This document shows positions 41,482-50,101 of a stretch of DNA of 64,000 bases, piece after piece. The stretch lies in contig QZDS01000021.1 in the NCBI GenBank assembly GCA_009917455.1, forward strand, positions 1 through 64,000. Direction: 5' to 3'. The stretch comes from a bacterium 1xD8-48. Its GTDB lineage: Bacteria; Bacillota; Clostridia; Lachnospirales; Lachnospiraceae. The notes under the pieces were generated by a model. That model made no database searches and was not told where the DNA came from. It worked only from the letters and a program-made list of their open reading frames with translations. How positions within the stretch are numbered: position 1 is the first letter of the stretch; every line of letters begins with the position of its first letter. A program made the translations under genes and the position numbers.

Positions 41482-42690
41482 CTATTCCTCCTCCTTCTTC
41501 CAAATCCCAATCACCAGCACCGTCATATCGTCCCGGATTCTGCCTCTGGACTGGTGAATGCAGAAATTCAATATCGCATTGGCCATCTCCCCGGGGTTCT
41601 CCAGATTGGCGCTTCCTATCAGCTCGGAGAGCATGTCCTCTCCGATACCCTGCGAAAGGGCGTCCAGAATCCCGTCGGAAATCATCACAATATAATCCCC
41701 GTCAATCAGGCTTCTCCCCACGATTTCCATTTCCGTCTTCTGAAAAATCCCTAAAGGAAGGTTCCCGGAAGAAATCCTGTCCACCAGATGCTGTCTTTTA
41801 ATATAAGTGGCCGCGCTTCCCACCTTTACAAACCGGCATTCCCCACTGTAAAGATCCATGCTGCACAAATCCAGAGTGGACATATTGGAGGTTTCCCCGC
41901 CCGCAAGCAGTGCGCTGTTTATCATCTGGATTGCAACATCCATCTGAAACCCTGCCTCCAGAAACTTCTGCATCAGCTCCACCACCATAGTGCTGTCGCT
42001 GCACGCCTTTTCCCCCGAACCCATCCCGTCGGAGAGGACGGCCGTGAGATTCCCTGTCTCCGTCTCAAAAATGGAATAATTGTCGCCGGAGATTTTTTCC
42101 GTCTCCTTTACCGCCTTTGCCACTCCCGTAAGAACGTGGAATTTCGCTTCCTCCACATAATAAAAGGTTGTCCACGACGCGCCGATAAAAAAGGAGTTGT
42201 CCGCGGCGCTCACAAGATGCATATTTAAAAGAACCGACAGCAAATCCCCGATTTCCTCCGCTGTGAGAGAATTTTTTTTCATATTTCTCATGGTCAGGGA
42301 AACCTCCATGCGGCCCCTTTCATTTTCAATTAAATACAGATTTTTCAGCTGGATATCCACTTCCCTAAGGGCGTGGGAAATCTGCTTAAAGCGCCTCTCT
42401 CCCATGGGAACGCATCTTCTTGCCTCCTCTGCGAGCTGGGTCATTATCTGAGCCATCTCCTTTAGATGCTCCACCATCAAATCTTTATTCTCATTCAGGC
42501 GCTTCTGCCATATATAATCTCTTCTATCCGCTTTTACCTCCTGCGGCATCCGTTCCCTGACATTTTCCGTGTCCCGGAAGCTTTCCGCCAGTTCCCTTAT
42601 GGAATCCGCATAGGTAAGCAGTTTTCTTCTTCCATATTCCGGCAGTATGCTGGTGAATTCTTCTCTTTCGCTGAATATCTGCTTTTTCAT
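41482..42690 (-). CDS. spoIIE: SpoIIE-type PP2C phosphatase without membrane domain
   Basis: 402 residues. The C-terminal ~220 form a PP2C/SpoIIE phosphatase domain (DGMGSGEKA, LDLCSMDLYSGECRFVKVGSAATYI, VMISDGILDAL, DDMTVLVI). The N-terminal ~180 is helical and matches the regulatory part of SpoIIE, but the ten-helix membrane region of Bacillus SpoIIE is absent, as the frame starts with an RBS (AGGAGG nine bases upstream). In sporulation SpoIIE dephosphorylates SpoIIAA to release sigma-F. Synteny with divIC and tilS supports orthology. Confidence 0.9.
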   Translation of the reverse strand: MKKQIFSEREEFTSILPEYGRRKLLTYADSIRELAESFRDTENVRERMPQEVKADRRDYIWQKRLNENKDLMVEHLKEMAQIMTQLAEEARRCVPMGERRFKQISHALREVDIQLKNLYLIENERGRMEVSLTMRNMKKNSLTAEEIGDLLSVLLNMHLVSAADNSFFIGASWTTFYYVEEAKFHVLTGVAKAVKETEKISGDNYSIFETETGNLTAVLSDGMGSGEKACSDSTMVVELMQKFLEAGFQMDVAIQMINSALLAGGETSNMSTLDLCSMDLYSGECRFVKVGSAATYIKRQHLVDRISSGNLPLGIFQKTEMEIVGRSLIDGDYIVMISDGILDALSQGIGEDMLSELIGSANLENPGEMANAILNFCIHQSRGRIRDDMTVLVIGIWKKEEE

Positions 42691-42780
42691 ATGCCCGTTC
42701 CTCCTGCAAGGCTTAATTATATACAATTCCCGCAGAATAGTTTGTCAAAAAAACGCATGTAAAAAAGGAAATTTTCTGAC

Positions 42781-42801
42781 AAAAAAAACGGGCAGCGCCC
42801 G
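42781..42801 (-). terminator. terminator after divIC
   Basis: GC-only stem CGGGC / GCCCG with a 3-nt loop, followed on the minus strand by eight T. It lies between divIC and spoIIE, separating the yabP-yabQ-divIC transcript from spoIIE. Confidence 0.8.
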
Positions 42802-42814
42802 CTTTTTAAAATTT

Positions 42815-43120
42815 TTAATTCTCATCCTTAAAAAGTATCTCGCCCTCGTATACAAGCCCCAGCCTGTCCCGCGCAACCTCTTCCTTGTATTTCATGGTTT
42901 GCGTATACTTCTCGTACTCCTCTATCTCCTTCGTGCGCTCCTCCTCCTCCAGAATCTGAGCCTCAAGCTCCTGTTCCTTCAGCCGGTACGCATCCCTTTT
43001 GGCTGTAAGCCCCACACTGTCAACCGCTACCACTATCAGCAGCATAATTACAACCGCGCAGGCCAGAAACATGCCGAAACGATTCTGCCTTCTTCTTCTG
43101 TATGCTGCTCTTCTTGCCAT
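42815..43120 (-). CDS. divIC: septum formation initiator DivIC/FtsB-like
   Basis: 101 residues: basic N-terminus (ARRAAYRRRRQNR), one membrane helix (about 17-37), then a coiled coil (AYRLKEQELEAQILEEEERTKEIEEYEK) and RDRLGLVYEGEILFK. It belongs to the divisome subcomplex with FtsL and DivIB. ATG at 43120 has GAGGG five bases upstream; a TTG ten codons earlier is possible. Confidence 0.9.
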   Translation of the reverse strand: MARRAAYRRRRQNRFGMFLACAVVIMLLIVVAVDSVGLTAKRDAYRLKEQELEAQILEEEERTKEIEEYEKYTQTMKYKEEVARDRLGLVYEGEILFKDEN

Positions 43121-43168
43121 AATTTCCCTCGCTTCTGCATTGCCTTCCAAAGAAGCAATTGTACACCG

Positions 43169-43657
43169 TTAATGCTTACATAATGTAATTTTAAGTAATT
43201 TTAATTTGCCCGTCAACTTCTTTTTTACACATTTCCCGGCTTTCTTTCCTTTTCTCCCGGAAAAAGCAAAAAAACGCCCCATCTTTCTGCCCAGAAACCG
43301 GACAGGTCCCAGCAAAATCCGCAGGAAACAAAAAATCACATGGCAGACCCGCTCTATTATCATGGAAATTCCCTTTACCACAAAAGAGCTGATACTTGCT
43401 TTATAGGCAATCATTCCCAGCGTCGCCCCGAGTACTGCAAACCATCTGAGAATCCCGTTATTTTCCTCGTAGAGCATATAAAATACGCCGATGGCGCAGG
43501 CAATCCAGAAAATCATGTCTTCCAGGGAAATAAGGAGCATATTGTGTTTTATCAGTCTGCGCAGTATCAGAAACCCGTCGTATACAAAAGTGATTACCAC
43601 ACCCAGCACAAAAGAATGGCCAAGGAACGTTACTTCATCGACTATGTTCTGTCCCAT
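43169..43657 (-). CDS. yabQ: spore cortex biosynthesis protein YabQ
   Basis: 162 residues with four to five hydrophobic helices and a strongly basic tail (GRKGKKAGKCVKKKLTGKLK). The start EVTFLGHSFVLGVVITFVYDG and its place between yabP and divIC identify YabQ, a membrane protein needed for cortex synthesis in Bacillus. Start at the ATG at 43657; a GTG two codons earlier is also open. It begins six bases after the yabP stop. Confidence 0.88.
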   Translation of the reverse strand: MGQNIVDEVTFLGHSFVLGVVITFVYDGFLILRRLIKHNMLLISLEDMIFWIACAIGVFYMLYEENNGILRWFAVLGATLGMIAYKASISSFVVKGISMIIERVCHVIFCFLRILLGPVRFLGRKMGRFFAFSGRKGKKAGKCVKKKLTGKLKLLKITLCKH

Positions 43658-43663
43658 ACGCAC

Positions 43664-43954
43664 CTACTTAAACAATCTGGCAAGCAAAGACTCCCCCTTG
43701 CCTCCCATATTTGACTGCTCCGAATAAGTAAAGCTGTCCACGCGCCCGTCAACATCAACTTCCCCTTTATCCAGCATCAGCCTGTTGACATGCAGCTCGT
43801 TCCCCTTAATCATGAGCATTCCCTGCTCTGTTTCCAATATGATTTCGTTCTCGTCAAAAGACAGAACGTCATTAACGCCCGTTAAATTACACGACCTCCT
43901 GCTATTCAGTATCAGCTTGTGGGTCCGCTTGCTTACGCCTGTCAGTTCTTCCAT
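43664..43954 (-). CDS. yabP: sporulation protein YabP
   Basis: 96 residues: HKLILNSRRSCNLTGVNDVLSFDENEIILETEQGMLMIKGNELHVNRLMLDKGEVDVDG, the full YabP/YqfC fold. Expressed in the mother cell under sigma-E in Bacillus and required for cortex with YabQ. Directly precedes yabQ. Confidence 0.93.
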   Translation of the reverse strand: MEELTGVSKRTHKLILNSRRSCNLTGVNDVLSFDENEIILETEQGMLMIKGNELHVNRLMLDKGEVDVDGRVDSFTYSEQSNMGGKGESLLARLFK

Positions 43955-44035
43955 AACAAATCTCCTGATACAATCTTCCTTAAAAAATTATATTAGGATA
44001 GCCCTGTTTTTAGAAGCAGTATTTTCTTATTTCCC

Positions 44036-44275
44036 TCAAAGGTACTTAAACAGCTCCTTCGCCTCTTCCTTCCTGACCGTTTCCTGCACGCTTAACACTT
44101 CCACCCTGACCTCCTTATTTCCGAAAGCAATAGTTATGATATCGCCCTCCTTCACGTTTGCGGAAGCCTTGGCCGGCTTGTCATTGATAAGCACCCTTCC
44201 CGCATCACAGGCCTCGTTGGCCACCGTCCTTCTTTTAATCAGCCGGGAAACCTTTAAATATTTGTCCAGTCTCAT
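44036..44275 (-). CDS. rqcP: S4-domain ribosome-rescue factor RqcP
   Basis: 79 residues consisting of an S4 RNA-binding domain: MRLDKYLKVSRLIKRRTVANEACDAGRVLINDKPAK, then VKEGDIITIAFGNKEV. RqcP (YabO) stabilises tRNA during alanine tailing with RqcH in ribosome quality control. The synteny HU - rqcP - yabP - yabQ is the same as in Bacillus. A RBS GAGG-like stretch sits in the leader. Confidence 0.93.
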   Translation of the reverse strand: MRLDKYLKVSRLIKRRTVANEACDAGRVLINDKPAKASANVKEGDIITIAFGNKEVRVEVLSVQETVRKEEAKELFKYL

Positions 44276-44303
44276 AGTAGTTTTCTTTATAAACCTCCAT
44301 AGT

Positions 44304-44335
44304 AAAAAAGAACCCGTATACTGACAGGTTCTTTT
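44304..44335 (-). terminator. terminator of the HU gene
   Basis: AAAAGAACC / GGTTCTTTT arms with a 12-nt loop and T-run on the minus strand (TTTTTT), 40 bp after the HU stop. Confidence 0.85.
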
Positions 44336-44374
44336 CGTTCATAAATGTGTTTCGTCTGATAAGCATATCAGCAG

Positions 44375-44650
44375 TTATGCGTTTACCATATCCTTTAAAG
44401 CTTTGCCGGCTTTGAACTTGGGAGCCCTGGAAGCCGCAATCTGCATTACCTCATTTGTCTGAGGGTTTCTTCCTTCTCTTGCCGCTCTCTCGGATACCTC
44501 AAAAGTTCCGAAGCCAACCAGCTGAACCTTTCCGCCCTTCTTTAATTCTTCTGATACAACATTTGTAAAAGCTTTTAATGCCGCTTCCGCATCCTTTCTG
44601 GATAATCCAGATTCCTCTGCCATAGCTGCAACTAATTCTGTTTTGTTCAT
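44375..44650 (-). CDS. hup: nucleoid protein HU
   Basis: 91 residues. MNKTELVAAMAEESGLSRKDAEAAL..., the DNA-binding arm signature GFGTFEVSERAAREGRNPQTNE and the C-terminal KAGKALKDMVNA are those of HU. Binds and bends DNA as a dimer. AGGAGGAG precedes the ATG. Single-gene transcript with its own promoter and terminator. Confidence 0.97.
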   Translation of the reverse strand: MNKTELVAAMAEESGLSRKDAEAALKAFTNVVSEELKKGGKVQLVGFGTFEVSERAAREGRNPQTNEVMQIAASRAPKFKAGKALKDMVNA

Positions 44651-44716
44651 GTTGAACTCCTCCTCTTTCTATATGAGTTTTCGTAGATGTCTCTTATTTG
44701 AAACGCCCGTAGTATA

Positions 44717-44745
44717 TATATATCCTCTTTAAATCTGTTTGTCAA
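44717..44745 (-). promoter_or_regulatory. promoter of the HU gene
   Basis: TTGACA, 17 bp, TATATA within a longer TATATATATACT, ending about 65 bp before the start codon. Expected to be strong. Confidence 0.7.
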
Positions 44746-44825
44746 GGCAAATTTTGGATTCCTCCATATTTCCGCTCTTTTTCACTTTTTATTTTCGTCA
44801 AAAAGCAAACAAAATCAACGAAATT

Positions 44826-46136
44826 TTATTTTTTCTTAAGCTCGATTTTCAGCACGGTGTCCGTCTTGTCCGGCAGGGGATAGGTATACGCCGCCACCTC
44901 TCCAAGGGTGACAAAAGCCGTCTCCGTAAACATGGCAGTGTTCCAGGCCTCGCCCCGCTTCATTTCGCTGCCGTCCGCCAGGTAAAAAATCCTCTCCGGC
45001 TCGTCCGGCCCGATTCCGTAAAGAGGCAGCGCCCCCAAAGGCGCCTCGTACACGTGGGCATACACCGTATTGCCCTTCTGGGTGTATCTTCCCCATTCCG
45101 GCTTGGGAATATCGCTGATGCCGCAGCCATAAATGCTTTCACTGTTCTTTTCCATCCATACGCCGATTTCCTCCAGGATTTTAACACTCTCTTCCGGTAT
45201 CCTTCCCCTCGCGTCAGGCCCCACATTTAATAGCATATTGCCGCCCTTGCTCACGCATTCCACCAGCTTCCGAATCAGCATCCCGGCAGGCTTATATTCA
45301 TAGTCAAAATTACAGTAGCCCCAGTGGTTATTCATGGTCGCGCACAGCTCCCAGGGAATCATCTCTCCCTTCTCGTTGCGCACGCCGCAGGGCGGTATAA
45401 TCTGCTCCGGGCTGGCAAAATCCCCGCTGTAAATCAGCGGATTTTCCGTTGCAATACTGCCGTGCTTCCCACCGCCGCCTTCCAGTCTGTTGTCGATAAT
45501 CACATCCGGCTGATACTTCCGCACCATCTTAATCAGCTCTGTCGCCTTCCACTTTTCTCCGCACATATCGTCATAGGAAAAGTCAAACCAGAGAATGTCC
45601 AGCTTTCCGTAGCCTGTCACCAGCTCCTTTACCTGACCGTGCATATATTCCAGATACCTGTCGAAGTTGATTTTTTCATCCCTGTACGCTTCACAGTTCC
45701 GCATAGGGTGCTGCCTGTCTCCGTATTTGGGAAAATCCGGGTGATGCCAGTCTATAATCGAAAAATAAAGTCCTGTTTTAATTTCTTCTTCCCGGAACGC
45801 ATCCAGAAATTCCCTCACCAAATCCCGGCCGGCCTTCGTATTGGTGGCCTTGTAGTCTGTCAGCGCAGAGTCGAACAGGCAAAAGCCGTCGTGATGCTTT
45901 GCTGTTAAGACCGCATATTTCATGCCCGCCTTCTTTGCCAGCTTTGCCCACTGTCTCGGGTTAAAATCCACCGGGTCAAACATATAAAAATACTTTTCAT
46001 ACTCACTGGCCGGCATCTCCTTCTCTGACATCATCCATTCCCCGCAGGCCGGAATTGCGTACAGCCCCCAGTGGATAAACATGCCGAATCTGGCGTCCAT
46101 AAACCATTTTGTCCGTTTTTTGATTTCCTGATTCAT
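44826..46136 (-). CDS. GH29 alpha-L-fucosidase
   Basis: 436 residues, cytoplasmic (no signal peptide). N-terminal FGMFIHWGLYAIP, KYAVLTAKHHDGFCLFDS and the nucleophile Asp185 in ILWFDFSYDD are typical of GH29. It hydrolyses alpha-L-fucosyl linkages, here presumably from imported fucosylated oligosaccharides of host or plant origin. RBS: AAAGGAAAGG just before the ATG. The following MATE gene (upstream on this strand) is 43 bp away. Confidence 0.92.
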   Translation of the reverse strand: MNQEIKKRTKWFMDARFGMFIHWGLYAIPACGEWMMSEKEMPASEYEKYFYMFDPVDFNPRQWAKLAKKAGMKYAVLTAKHHDGFCLFDSALTDYKATNTKAGRDLVREFLDAFREEEIKTGLYFSIIDWHHPDFPKYGDRQHPMRNCEAYRDEKINFDRYLEYMHGQVKELVTGYGKLDILWFDFSYDDMCGEKWKATELIKMVRKYQPDVIIDNRLEGGGGKHGSIATENPLIYSGDFASPEQIIPPCGVRNEKGEMIPWELCATMNNHWGYCNFDYEYKPAGMLIRKLVECVSKGGNMLLNVGPDARGRIPEESVKILEEIGVWMEKNSESIYGCGISDIPKPEWGRYTQKGNTVYAHVYEAPLGALPLYGIGPDEPERIFYLADGSEMKRGEAWNTAMFTETAFVTLGEVAAYTYPLPDKTDTVLKIELKKK

Positions 46137-46179
46137 TTTGACCTTTCCTTTTTCTTTTTTTAATCGTCAGGCGGCGCAT

Positions 46180-47553
46180 TCACGCAAGACGCCTGCTTCG
46201 CTTCAGCCAGTTGCCCTTAAGATAATAAACGATAAACATAACAGATGTTACGCTCCATGTGAGCGGATAACTGAACGCCACCGTTGACATTTCCGGCCGC
46301 AGCGGTGTCGCAATCAGCACCCACGCCACCCTGAGGACGCAGGTTCCCAGCGCAGTCATCACCGTGGGAACAACAGCGTCCCCGCAGCCTCTCGCCGTAC
46401 CGCCTAAAATTTCCACACATATAAAAGTAATATAGCAGGGCGAGATTACCCGAACCATTCCCATCCCTATTTCAATCACGTTTGCGTCCGTTGTAAAAAG
46501 CCGGAAAAAGAGATTCCCCCCTAAAAGCACGATTGCGCTCATCAGTACACTGGTAAAAGCCGCCATGCCGAGGCAAATACGGGCGCTTTTGTGAATCCTG
46601 TCATATTTCCCCGCCCCGAAATTCTGTCCGGCAAAGGTTGTAATGGAAATGCCATAAGCCCCGCTAATCATCCAGAAAATGCCGTCCATCTTCCCATAAG
46701 CCGTCCACGCCGCAACCGTGTCCGTCCCGAAGGAATTCACACTGGACTGGACAATCAGGTTTGAAATGGAATACATGGAGGACTGCAGTCCTGCCGGGAG
46801 CCCAATCCTGATAATATTCCGAAGAATATAGGGATGAAAACGGATTTCCCGCAGATTCAGCTTATAAATATCCTCAGACCTCATCAGGGCGGCCGTCACT
46901 AAAGCCGCGCTGAACACCTGAGAGAGAACGGTAGCTATGGCTACCCCCGATACTCCCATTTTCAGAACCACCACAAAGAGAATGTCCAGGAAAATATTGG
47001 CAATGCAGGATAATATAAGGAAGTAAAGGGGTCTTTTTGAATCCCCTACCGCCCGCAGGATACTGGAACCCATATTGTAAATCAGGGAGGGAATCACGCC
47101 CAGGAAATAGATTCTCATATACCGGACGGACATTGCCATTATATCCGCCGGCGTGTTCATTGCCCGAAGCGCCGCCCCGGAAAATAAAAGCCCCAGCAGC
47201 ATGATAACAGCCCCGCCTGCAATGGAAAGCGCCATCGCCGTGTGAACCGCCTTTTTCACGTCCTCCTCGTGGGACGCTCCATAAAATTGGGAAATAATTA
47301 CGGTCGCGCCCGAAGAAAGACCCATAAAGAATCCCACCAGCAGATTAATCAACGTGGAGGCAGGTCCGCCTACCGCTGCCAGCGCCTCTTTTCCCACGAA
47401 GTTTCCCACGATAACCGCGTCCGTGGTGTTATATAACTGCTGAAAAAAAGTCCCGAACAAAATCGGGAAGAAAAAAAAGAGGAGCTGTTTCCAGATAACC
47501 CCCTCCGTAATCTGATTCGTGGAATGCCTGTCCACAGTTTTTGCCGCTTTCAT
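46180..47553 (-). CDS. MATE-family efflux transporter
   Basis: 457 residues with twelve predicted helices. QLLFFFFPILFGTFFQQLYNTTDAVIVGNFVGKEALAAVGG is the typical start of NorM-like MatE proteins, with the family's internal duplication evident at GLPAGLQSSMYSISNLIVQSSVN. It would export cationic drugs or other toxic compounds using Na+ or H+. ATG at 47553 with GAGGG about nine bases upstream; an upstream extension lacks membrane or family features. Confidence 0.92.
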   Translation of the reverse strand: MKAAKTVDRHSTNQITEGVIWKQLLFFFFPILFGTFFQQLYNTTDAVIVGNFVGKEALAAVGGPASTLINLLVGFFMGLSSGATVIISQFYGASHEEDVKKAVHTAMALSIAGGAVIMLLGLLFSGAALRAMNTPADIMAMSVRYMRIYFLGVIPSLIYNMGSSILRAVGDSKRPLYFLILSCIANIFLDILFVVVLKMGVSGVAIATVLSQVFSAALVTAALMRSEDIYKLNLREIRFHPYILRNIIRIGLPAGLQSSMYSISNLIVQSSVNSFGTDTVAAWTAYGKMDGIFWMISGAYGISITTFAGQNFGAGKYDRIHKSARICLGMAAFTSVLMSAIVLLGGNLFFRLFTTDANVIEIGMGMVRVISPCYITFICVEILGGTARGCGDAVVPTVMTALGTCVLRVAWVLIATPLRPEMSTVAFSYPLTWSVTSVMFIVYYLKGNWLKRSRRLA

Positions 47554-47687
47554 GTGATTTTCCCTCGCTTGTTTCTTTGGTTGACTGTACAGGGGAGAAC
47601 ATGGATGTCCCCCTTGTCTGCTAACAGCAATGTCACATATTATAGCCGCTTTATGGGGGAAATACAAGGGGGTGAATCAGGAATATT

Positions 47688-48365
47688 TTAAAACTGCTCC
47701 ATCCACATCACATAACAGAAAAATATAAAGAAAAGCGCCGGTGGGAAATAACGCACCACCCCGAATATTTTTGATTTCCATGTCCTTCGTTCTCTCAGAA
47801 ATGCCTTCAGCTCTTTCAAATTCCCTTTTCGGAAACCGGCCTTATCCACGGGCAGTATTCTTCTCTCCGTAAAATACAATATATAATAATTCCGCGTCTC
47901 TCCAATCCGGCACAGTTCTTTGTAGGGAAGCTTTTTGCTGAACTTCCCTTTCACTGTGACATGCATGTCATAAAAAGACACCGTTCTGTTTTCACCGGGC
48001 ACAAGCTTCATATGCTCCTTAAACTGCTTTTCACCCACCAGCTTCGGAAACGCCTTAAGCAGGCACCAGACGGCAACACCAGACGGTACAAAGGTTATTC
48101 CCGCCACACCGGAAAACTCCAGAATCGTACCCACGGAAGGCGAGGAAAAGTATGCGTGAGCCGCCTCCGAAAGGCCTGGAAAGATATCGGAAACAGAGGG
48201 AAGAAGCACCATAAACATAAAAATGATTGTCATGCCTACGAAAATAATCCCCAAATCAATCCGTGACGTTTCCAGTTCCGCGCACATTTCCTTAGTCAGG
48301 GTATATTTATTGGTGAAATAAGAATACTGTGTATTTGCTTCCGCCCTGTTAAAATCGTTTTTCAT
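47688..48365 (-). CDS. membrane protein with YcxB-like domain
   Basis: 225 residues. Two central helices (about 39-60 and 85-108) split the protein; the C-terminal ELCRIGETRNYYILYFTERRILPVDKAGFRKG is typical of YcxB-like domains, followed by a last helix. Function unknown. Separate from the MATE gene by 134 bp. Confidence 0.75.
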   Translation of the reverse strand: MKNDFNRAEANTQYSYFTNKYTLTKEMCAELETSRIDLGIIFVGMTIIFMFMVLLPSVSDIFPGLSEAAHAYFSSPSVGTILEFSGVAGITFVPSGVAVWCLLKAFPKLVGEKQFKEHMKLVPGENRTVSFYDMHVTVKGKFSKKLPYKELCRIGETRNYYILYFTERRILPVDKAGFRKGNLKELKAFLRERRTWKSKIFGVVRYFPPALFFIFFCYVMWMEQF

Positions 48366-48412
48366 ATTCGCACCTTTTATCTTTCCGCCTGTCAGATACT
48401 CTGATATAAAGA

Positions 48413-48440
48413 GACTGCCGCATTTTTAATGCGACAGCCT
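48413..48440 (-). terminator. terminator after the PEGA gene
   Basis: Imperfect hairpin (arms of 11 with two mismatches) and a minus-strand TCTTTATAT tail. Its position, 9-36 bp past the second stop at 48449 rather than the first at 48554, supports the idea that the reading frame once ended at 48449. Confidence 0.5.
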
Positions 48441-48553
48441 TCTTTTAATTATGTATTGGAATCTGTGCTGCTTCCGTTAATGCGGTCCGTATTGTCAGCG
48501 TTCCCGTCGCCGGAATCCGCATTACCGGAGTTTTCTCCATTCGAATCCAGGCT

Positions 48554-49996
48554 TTACGAATCCGTCAATGAATTACCGCTCACAGAATTACCGCTCACTG
48601 TGTTATTATTGCTGTTACTGTTGTTTCCCGACGTCTGGTTCTGGCTTCTGTTCCTGTCGTTTGCAGAATTGCCGTTGATGGAATTGCCGCTCACTGTGCC
48701 GTTTCCGTTTTCCGGTTCAAGGTCAGGAAAAGCGTAGGTGACGTCTCTGCCGTCGTCGGTAACCACAATATCGTGGCTTCTGGTAACATAACCCTCCCTG
48801 CGGAGTGTGATTGTATGAGCCCCTGCCGTTTTGTCATAGGTAACAGGCGCGATTCCCATATACAGGTTATCCTGGTAAACGGCCACGTCCGCCGGCGCTT
48901 CAATGGTAATTCTTCCGCTGCCAGTACTGGCAGATGAGGAAATACCGTTTCCTGAAACGGTTTCCACAGCCTTCGCTTTCTCCAAATCCATTTTCACCGT
49001 AATCGTTTCTGCCTCCACCTTAATATATTCGGAAAGGCTGTCATATCCGTCGGCCTCGGCCGTCACTTTATGTAAACCAAGAGGAAGCCGCAACGGATAG
49101 GTGGTTTTGACACTCTTGTCATCTACATAAACCTTTGCGCTTTCAGGAGTAATTTCAAATATGACAACTCCGTCATCCGGCTCGGGAATTTCAATATCCC
49201 CAAGGTCAAGCTCTGTTACCTTATTTCTTTCAATCGTTACGTCTCTGGTTACATCTACCTTCTCCGCAGTCAGCCGGACCGTATATTCGCCCTCCGGTAC
49301 TGTTATCAGCATGTCCTCCGCAATCTGGGAAATCACGGTCTGCCCCACCTCAATCCATCCGCCAAGCAGGGCTTCGGAATTTTTCAGTTCCAGATAACCG
49401 TGTCCCTTATCAACGGTAATGCTCATTACGTTACTGCCTTTTCCATGAAAGGAAAGGATATCCTGATGGATAATCTCCCCGGTGTCAATGGGTCTTCCCT
49501 CCGAAAATACCAGAACATTACTTCCCATATTGAAGCTTTCCTCTCCGATGGTCGCGCTGTCGTTTCCGGCATTCAGATTGTATTTTGCGATGCCCTCGTA
49601 GCTCCAGGCGTCTCCCGAAAGGGTAATGCTTCCCAGCTTTTCCAGCTCATTATTATAGGTAATTTCCGCAATATCGCCCGGCTGCAGCTGAATCACGGCC
49701 ATTGCGCTCCCATACCTGTCGTTAATCACCGTAGTCCCGTCATAGCTGAAAACCCTGTTCTCATTACGGTCCGGCAGATACATGGCCATTGCCTGGCTTT
49801 CCTCGCTTACAGCTTCTATCACCACCGACGCCGAGGATGTGTAAATATTTACCGGCTCCTCCTCCTCCACATTTTCATAAGCGCTCTCAAAGGTGGATTC
49901 CTGTGCCAGACTGGCGGCGCCGCATCCTGTCAGTATCAGACAAAGGCTTAAAAGCAATGGCTTTATCGAATTTTGTATCTTTTCAAATTTTTTCAT
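48554..49996 (-). CDS. PEGA-domain lipoprotein with an early in-frame stop
   Basis: 480 residues. Lipobox LTGCG (Cys about 25), a long beta-rich region, then PEGA repeats (YVDDKSVKTTYPLRLPLGLHKVTAEADGYDS and YQDNLYMGIAPVTYDKTAGAHTITLRREGY). The C-terminal ~60 residues are low complexity rich in N, S, G. After the TAA at 48554 the same frame stays open for 34 codons with the same composition until TAA at 48449. RBS GAGG is five bases before ATG. PEGA proteins often link the cell surface to polysaccharide or S-layer. Confidence 0.88.
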   Translation of the reverse strand: MKKFEKIQNSIKPLLLSLCLILTGCGAASLAQESTFESAYENVEEEEPVNIYTSSASVVIEAVSEESQAMAMYLPDRNENRVFSYDGTTVINDRYGSAMAVIQLQPGDIAEITYNNELEKLGSITLSGDAWSYEGIAKYNLNAGNDSATIGEESFNMGSNVLVFSEGRPIDTGEIIHQDILSFHGKGSNVMSITVDKGHGYLELKNSEALLGGWIEVGQTVISQIAEDMLITVPEGEYTVRLTAEKVDVTRDVTIERNKVTELDLGDIEIPEPDDGVVIFEITPESAKVYVDDKSVKTTYPLRLPLGLHKVTAEADGYDSLSEYIKVEAETITVKMDLEKAKAVETVSGNGISSSASTGSGRITIEAPADVAVYQDNLYMGIAPVTYDKTAGAHTITLRREGYVTRSHDIVVTDDGRDVTYAFPDLEPENGNGTVSGNSINGNSANDRNRSQNQTSGNNSNSNNNTVSGNSVSGNSLTDS

Positions 49997-50101
49997 TTTT
50001 CCTCATTCCCGCATAAACCGCTTTGCGGTATCCTTTCGAGCTTAGTGATTCCCCACTCTCACATCTTCAAGTATACCACGCCCGGCCAAATATGAAAAGC
50101 A

